From an uncultured Marinosulfonomonas sp. (GTDB taxonomy: Bacteria > Pseudomonadota > Alphaproteobacteria > Rhodobacterales > Rhodobacteraceae): 6,545 nt of DNA. A program made the position numbers and the translations under genes. Shown here in pieces: positions 4,409-6,545 of this stretch. The first letter of the stretch is position 1. Every line of letters starts with the position of its first letter. The stretch spans positions 1 through 6,545 of the forward strand of contig CAMZKY010000143.1 in the NCBI GenBank assembly GCA_947311455.1, given 5' to 3'. The notes beneath the pieces are model-generated. The model was not told the origin of the DNA. It searched no databases and saw only the letters and a list, made by a program, of their open reading frames with translations.

Positions 4409-5701
4409 ATGGGCAACGAAACGGGCGCAAACCGCCATTTTCTATTTCTACAAGGGCCGCATGGGCCGTTTTTTCACAAATTGGGCCGAATGCTAACGGC
4501 ATCGGGTGCAAAGGTGTGGCGCGTTGGATTTAACGCCGGTGATCGCGCGTTTTGGTTTGGTGCCAAGAATTTCATTTCCTTTGAAGACCCTCAAGAAACA
4601 TGGCCGGATCGATTTGATGCCATTGTTGATGAAAACAAAATCACAGATATCGTTCTTTATGGCGATACCCGTTTCATTCATGCCGAGGCGGTGAAACGCG
4701 CCAAGGCGGCAAATATCACCGTGCATGTTTTTGAAGAAGGCTATCTGCGCCCCTTTTGGGTTACCTATGAACGGGACGGCACCAATGGCCATTCCAAACT
4801 GATGGATATGACAGTCGACGCTATGCGCCGGACGTTAGATAACACCGAACTCACCTCCCCCGAGGCTCCCACCCATTGGGGCGATATGCGACAGCATGTT
4901 TTTTATGGCGCACTTTACCATTGGTTTGTGATGTTTCGAAACAAGGCCTATGCTAATTTCAAACCCCACCGAGATCTAAGTGTTACGCATGAATTCCGGC
5001 TTTATTTACGGCGCATGTTGATGATGCCCGCCTACCGTGCCAGCCGGATATTCAACACCTGGAAAATCACAAACGGCGGATATCCCTATCATCTGGTTTT
5101 ATTGCAACTGGAGCATGACAGCAGCTTCCAAATGCACAGTCCATTCAAAGAAATGCCCGAATTTTTGGATGTTGTTGTCAAAGGATTTGCCAAAGGCGCG
5201 CCATCGCATCACCACCTTGTTTTCAAGGCCCATCCTTTGGAAAATGGTCGCATATCGATGCGCAAAGCCATCGCAAAACTATCGCGTAAATACGGCGTTG
5301 AAAATCGTGTGCACTATGTGCGCGGCGGAAAACTGGCACAATTGCTGGATCATACGCGCGGCGCGATTACCGTTAATTCTACCGCCGCGCAGCAGGTTTT
5401 ACGCCGTGGGTTGCCCCTAAAAGTGTTCGGCGATGCGGTTTTTGCCAAGCCTGAATTTGTGTCAACGCAACCCTTATCCGAGTTTTTTGCCCGCCCCAAT
5501 CGCCCGAATATGCGCGCCTATAAGGAATATCGTCAATATTTGCTTGAAACCTCGCAAATTGCCGGTGGATTTTACTCTGCGCGTGGACGTCGTCAATTGA
5601 TGCGCCAAGTGGTGGATATGATGCTGGCGCCGCAAGATCCTTACGTGGCGCTGGAAACAGGAAACGCGGCACCGCGGCAACAGTTGCGGGTTGTGAATTA
5701 A
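4409..5701 (+). CDS. kpsS: KpsS-like capsule polysaccharide Kdo transferase (430 aa)
   Basis: KpsS and KpsC build the poly-beta-Kdo linker on the phosphatidylglycerol anchor of group 2-type capsules, at the cytoplasmic face of the inner membrane. Family signs in order: HFLFLQGPHGPFFHKLGRML (10-29), YGDTRFIH (84-91), FEEGYLRPFWVTYERDGTNG (108-127), LQLEHDSSFQMHSPF (232-246), KAHPLENG (273-280, the conserved HP motif of this retaining transferase group), and VNSTAAQQVLRRGLPLKVFG (322-341). The length of 430 is full for the family and there is no signal peptide. The ATG at 4409 is preferred because it follows AGGG at 6 nt and places the conserved block about 10 residues in; an in-frame GTG at 4388 is possible. 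The next gene is a polysaccharide export lipoprotein 92 nt downstream, as expected in a capsule cluster. Confidence is high for the family and slightly lower for KpsS against other Capsule_synth members. Confidence 0.92.
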   Translation: MGNETGANRHFLFLQGPHGPFFHKLGRMLTASGAKVWRVGFNAGDRAFWFGAKNFISFEDPQETWPDRFDAIVDENKITDIVLYGDTRFIHAEAVKRAKAANITVHVFEEGYLRPFWVTYERDGTNGHSKLMDMTVDAMRRTLDNTELTSPEAPTHWGDMRQHVFYGALYHWFVMFRNKAYANFKPHRDLSVTHEFRLYLRRMLMMPAYRASRIFNTWKITNGGYPYHLVLLQLEHDSSFQMHSPFKEMPEFLDVVVKGFAKGAPSHHHLVFKAHPLENGRISMRKAIAKLSRKYGVENRVHYVRGGKLAQLLDHTRGAITVNSTAAQQVLRRGLPLKVFGDAVFAKPEFVSTQPLSEFFARPNRPNMRAYKEYRQYLLETSQIAGGFYSARGRRQLMRQVVDMMLAPQDPYVALETGNAAPRQQLRVVN

Positions 5702-5780
5702 AGCCATAAAATATGATCTATCTTTTCTTTCGGGATTCCGGTAGGTTAAGAAAAAAACTTGAGGCAGAACATATAAAAAG

Positions 5781-5786
5781 AGGAGA
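5781..5786 (+). promoter_or_regulatory. Ribosome site fixing the GTG start of the export lipoprotein gene
   Basis: AGGAGA lies 7 nt before GTG at 5794 and decides that start. The 92-nt gap 5702-5793 after kpsS is A-rich, with a TATAAA at 5772-5777, but I see no convincing -35 partner and no terminator. The two genes are probably co-transcribed. Confidence 0.75.
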
Positions 5787-5793
5787 CCCAGCA

Positions 5794-6545
5794 GTGAGCA
5801 TCTTGGGTTCTAACAGGGTAAAAGCCCTGATCCTTGTAGCACTAGTTGCTGCAATTTCGTCGTGCGGTTTACCCCGTTCCGGCCCAAACAAGCGTGAAAT
5901 TTTTCAAGGTTCCGTCCTGAAAAAGGGCGACGCATTTATCGTTTCGGTAAATGATCGTGTCACACGCGCCACGGCTGTAACGCCAGCTTTGGGTTTTTCC
6001 AAATCTTTTATCAATGCCGGACGTGTTGGTTCTGATACAATTCATGCTGGCGACGTTCTTGGATTATCCATCTGGGAAAACGTGGAACGCGGCATTCTAA
6101 CCACCGCAGGTGTGGCCGCTGTTTTGCAAGACATTCAGGTCGATAGTGCCGGATTTATCTTTATCCCTTATGCTGGTCGCGTCAAAGCCGCCGGACATAC
6201 TCCTGATGCTTTACGTCGGATCATCACCTCCAAACTGGATGAGCAAACGCCTGACCCGCAGGTTAGTGTTGTGCGCCTTGCCGGCGATGGATCAACAATT
6301 TCCGTGGTCGGTTCGATTTCCGGCCAAGGTGTTTATCCGATTGAGCGGCCAACCCGTACGCTTTCAGCCATGCTCGCGAAAGCCGGTGGATTGTCGATTG
6401 AACCCGAAATTGCCAAAGTTACGGTCATTCGTGGCTCTAAACGTGGGCATATCTGGTTTCAAGATCTTTATAAACACCCCAAACTTGATATCGCGCTGCG
6501 CAGCGGTGATCGGATATTGGTTGAAAAAGACACCCGCGCCTATAC
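5794..6545 (+). CDS. Wza/KpsD-type outer-membrane polysaccharide export lipoprotein, N-terminal 250 codons
   Basis: Proteins of the OPX group form the periplasm-spanning and outer-membrane channel for capsule or exopolysaccharide export. The start is GTG at 5794. Residues 1-23 form a lipoprotein signal peptide (basic N-region with R8 and K10, hydrophobic LILVALVAA) ending in lipobox ISSC with the acylated cysteine at 24. A poly-export domain follows at about 82-165 (TIHAGDVLGLSIWE at 82-95, FIFIPYAGRVKAAGHTPDAL at 121-140, DPQVSV at 154-159). An SLBB domain then begins at about 169 (ISVVGSISGQGVYPIERP), with TRTLSAMLAKAGGL at 187-200 and LRSGDRILVE at 235-244. The right edge of the window cuts the gene, so further SLBB domains and the C-terminal membrane helix are not visible. 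The pairing with the KpsS-like gene indicates a capsule export role. Whether it is closer to Wza or KpsD cannot be settled from this part. Confidence 0.93.
   Translation, partial: MSILGSNRVKALILVALVAAISSCGLPRSGPNKREIFQGSVLKKGDAFIVSVNDRVTRATAVTPALGFSKSFINAGRVGSDTIHAGDVLGLSIWENVERGILTTAGVAAVLQDIQVDSAGFIFIPYAGRVKAAGHTPDALRRIITSKLDEQTPDPQVSVVRLAGDGSTISVVGSISGQGVYPIERPTRTLSAMLAKAGGLSIEPEIAKVTVIRGSKRGHIWFQDLYKHPKLDIALRSGDRILVEKDTRAY

Noticed and set aside
1..6545. CRISPR array, insertion sequence, phage or defence system
   Set aside because: No spaced direct repeats, transposase or terminal repeats were seen, and all recognised genes are housekeeping or capsule genes.

Overview
The window looks like the chromosome of an alphaproteobacterium, most likely in the Rhodobacterales/Roseobacter group. 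The pointers are the NusB and RibH-type protein sequences, a tRNA-His of the alphaproteobacterial type (A73, no templated G-1), a small DUF6324-like protein, and an 'IGHNNGP' N-terminal motif familiar from that order. Base composition is moderate and there is no sign of phage, insertion sequences or CRISPR.

Layout from left to right. (1) 1-1309, minus: the first 436 codons of a DEAD-box RNA helicase, apparently starting at TTG, with its C-terminus off the left edge. (2) 1445-1521, minus: tRNA-His(GTG) with an encoded CCA. (3) 1628-1813, plus: a 61-aa DUF6324-like protein, followed by a stem-loop. (4) 1814-2059: no intact gene; there is a possible antisense gene remnant (1797-1970) and a promoter-like pair just before 2060. 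(5) About 2060-2266, plus: a rod-shaped structured RNA whose architecture and several sequence blocks match 6S RNA (ssrS). (6) 2267-4183, minus: four same-strand genes, in transcription order a 195-aa protein of unknown function, a degenerate lumazine-synthase (RibH) homologue, nusB, and a 106-aa two-helix membrane protein. The first three are tightly coupled: a 1-nt gap with a near-perfect Shine-Dalgarno, then an ATGA overlap. (7) 4184-4408: divergent AT-rich control region. (8) 4409-6545, plus: start of a capsule (group 2/3-type) locus, with a KpsS-like Kdo transferase and then the N-terminal 250 codons of a Wza/KpsD-type outer-membrane export lipoprotein cut by the right edge.

Functionally the window joins RNA-level housekeeping (helicase, tRNA, 6S RNA, NusB) to the edge of a surface-polysaccharide locus. 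The two items most worth attention are the candidate 6S RNA, which no protein-based annotation would show, and the RibH homologue. The latter keeps the lumazine-synthase fold signature and C-terminal tail but has lost the substrate-binding and catalytic motifs, while still sitting directly upstream of nusB.
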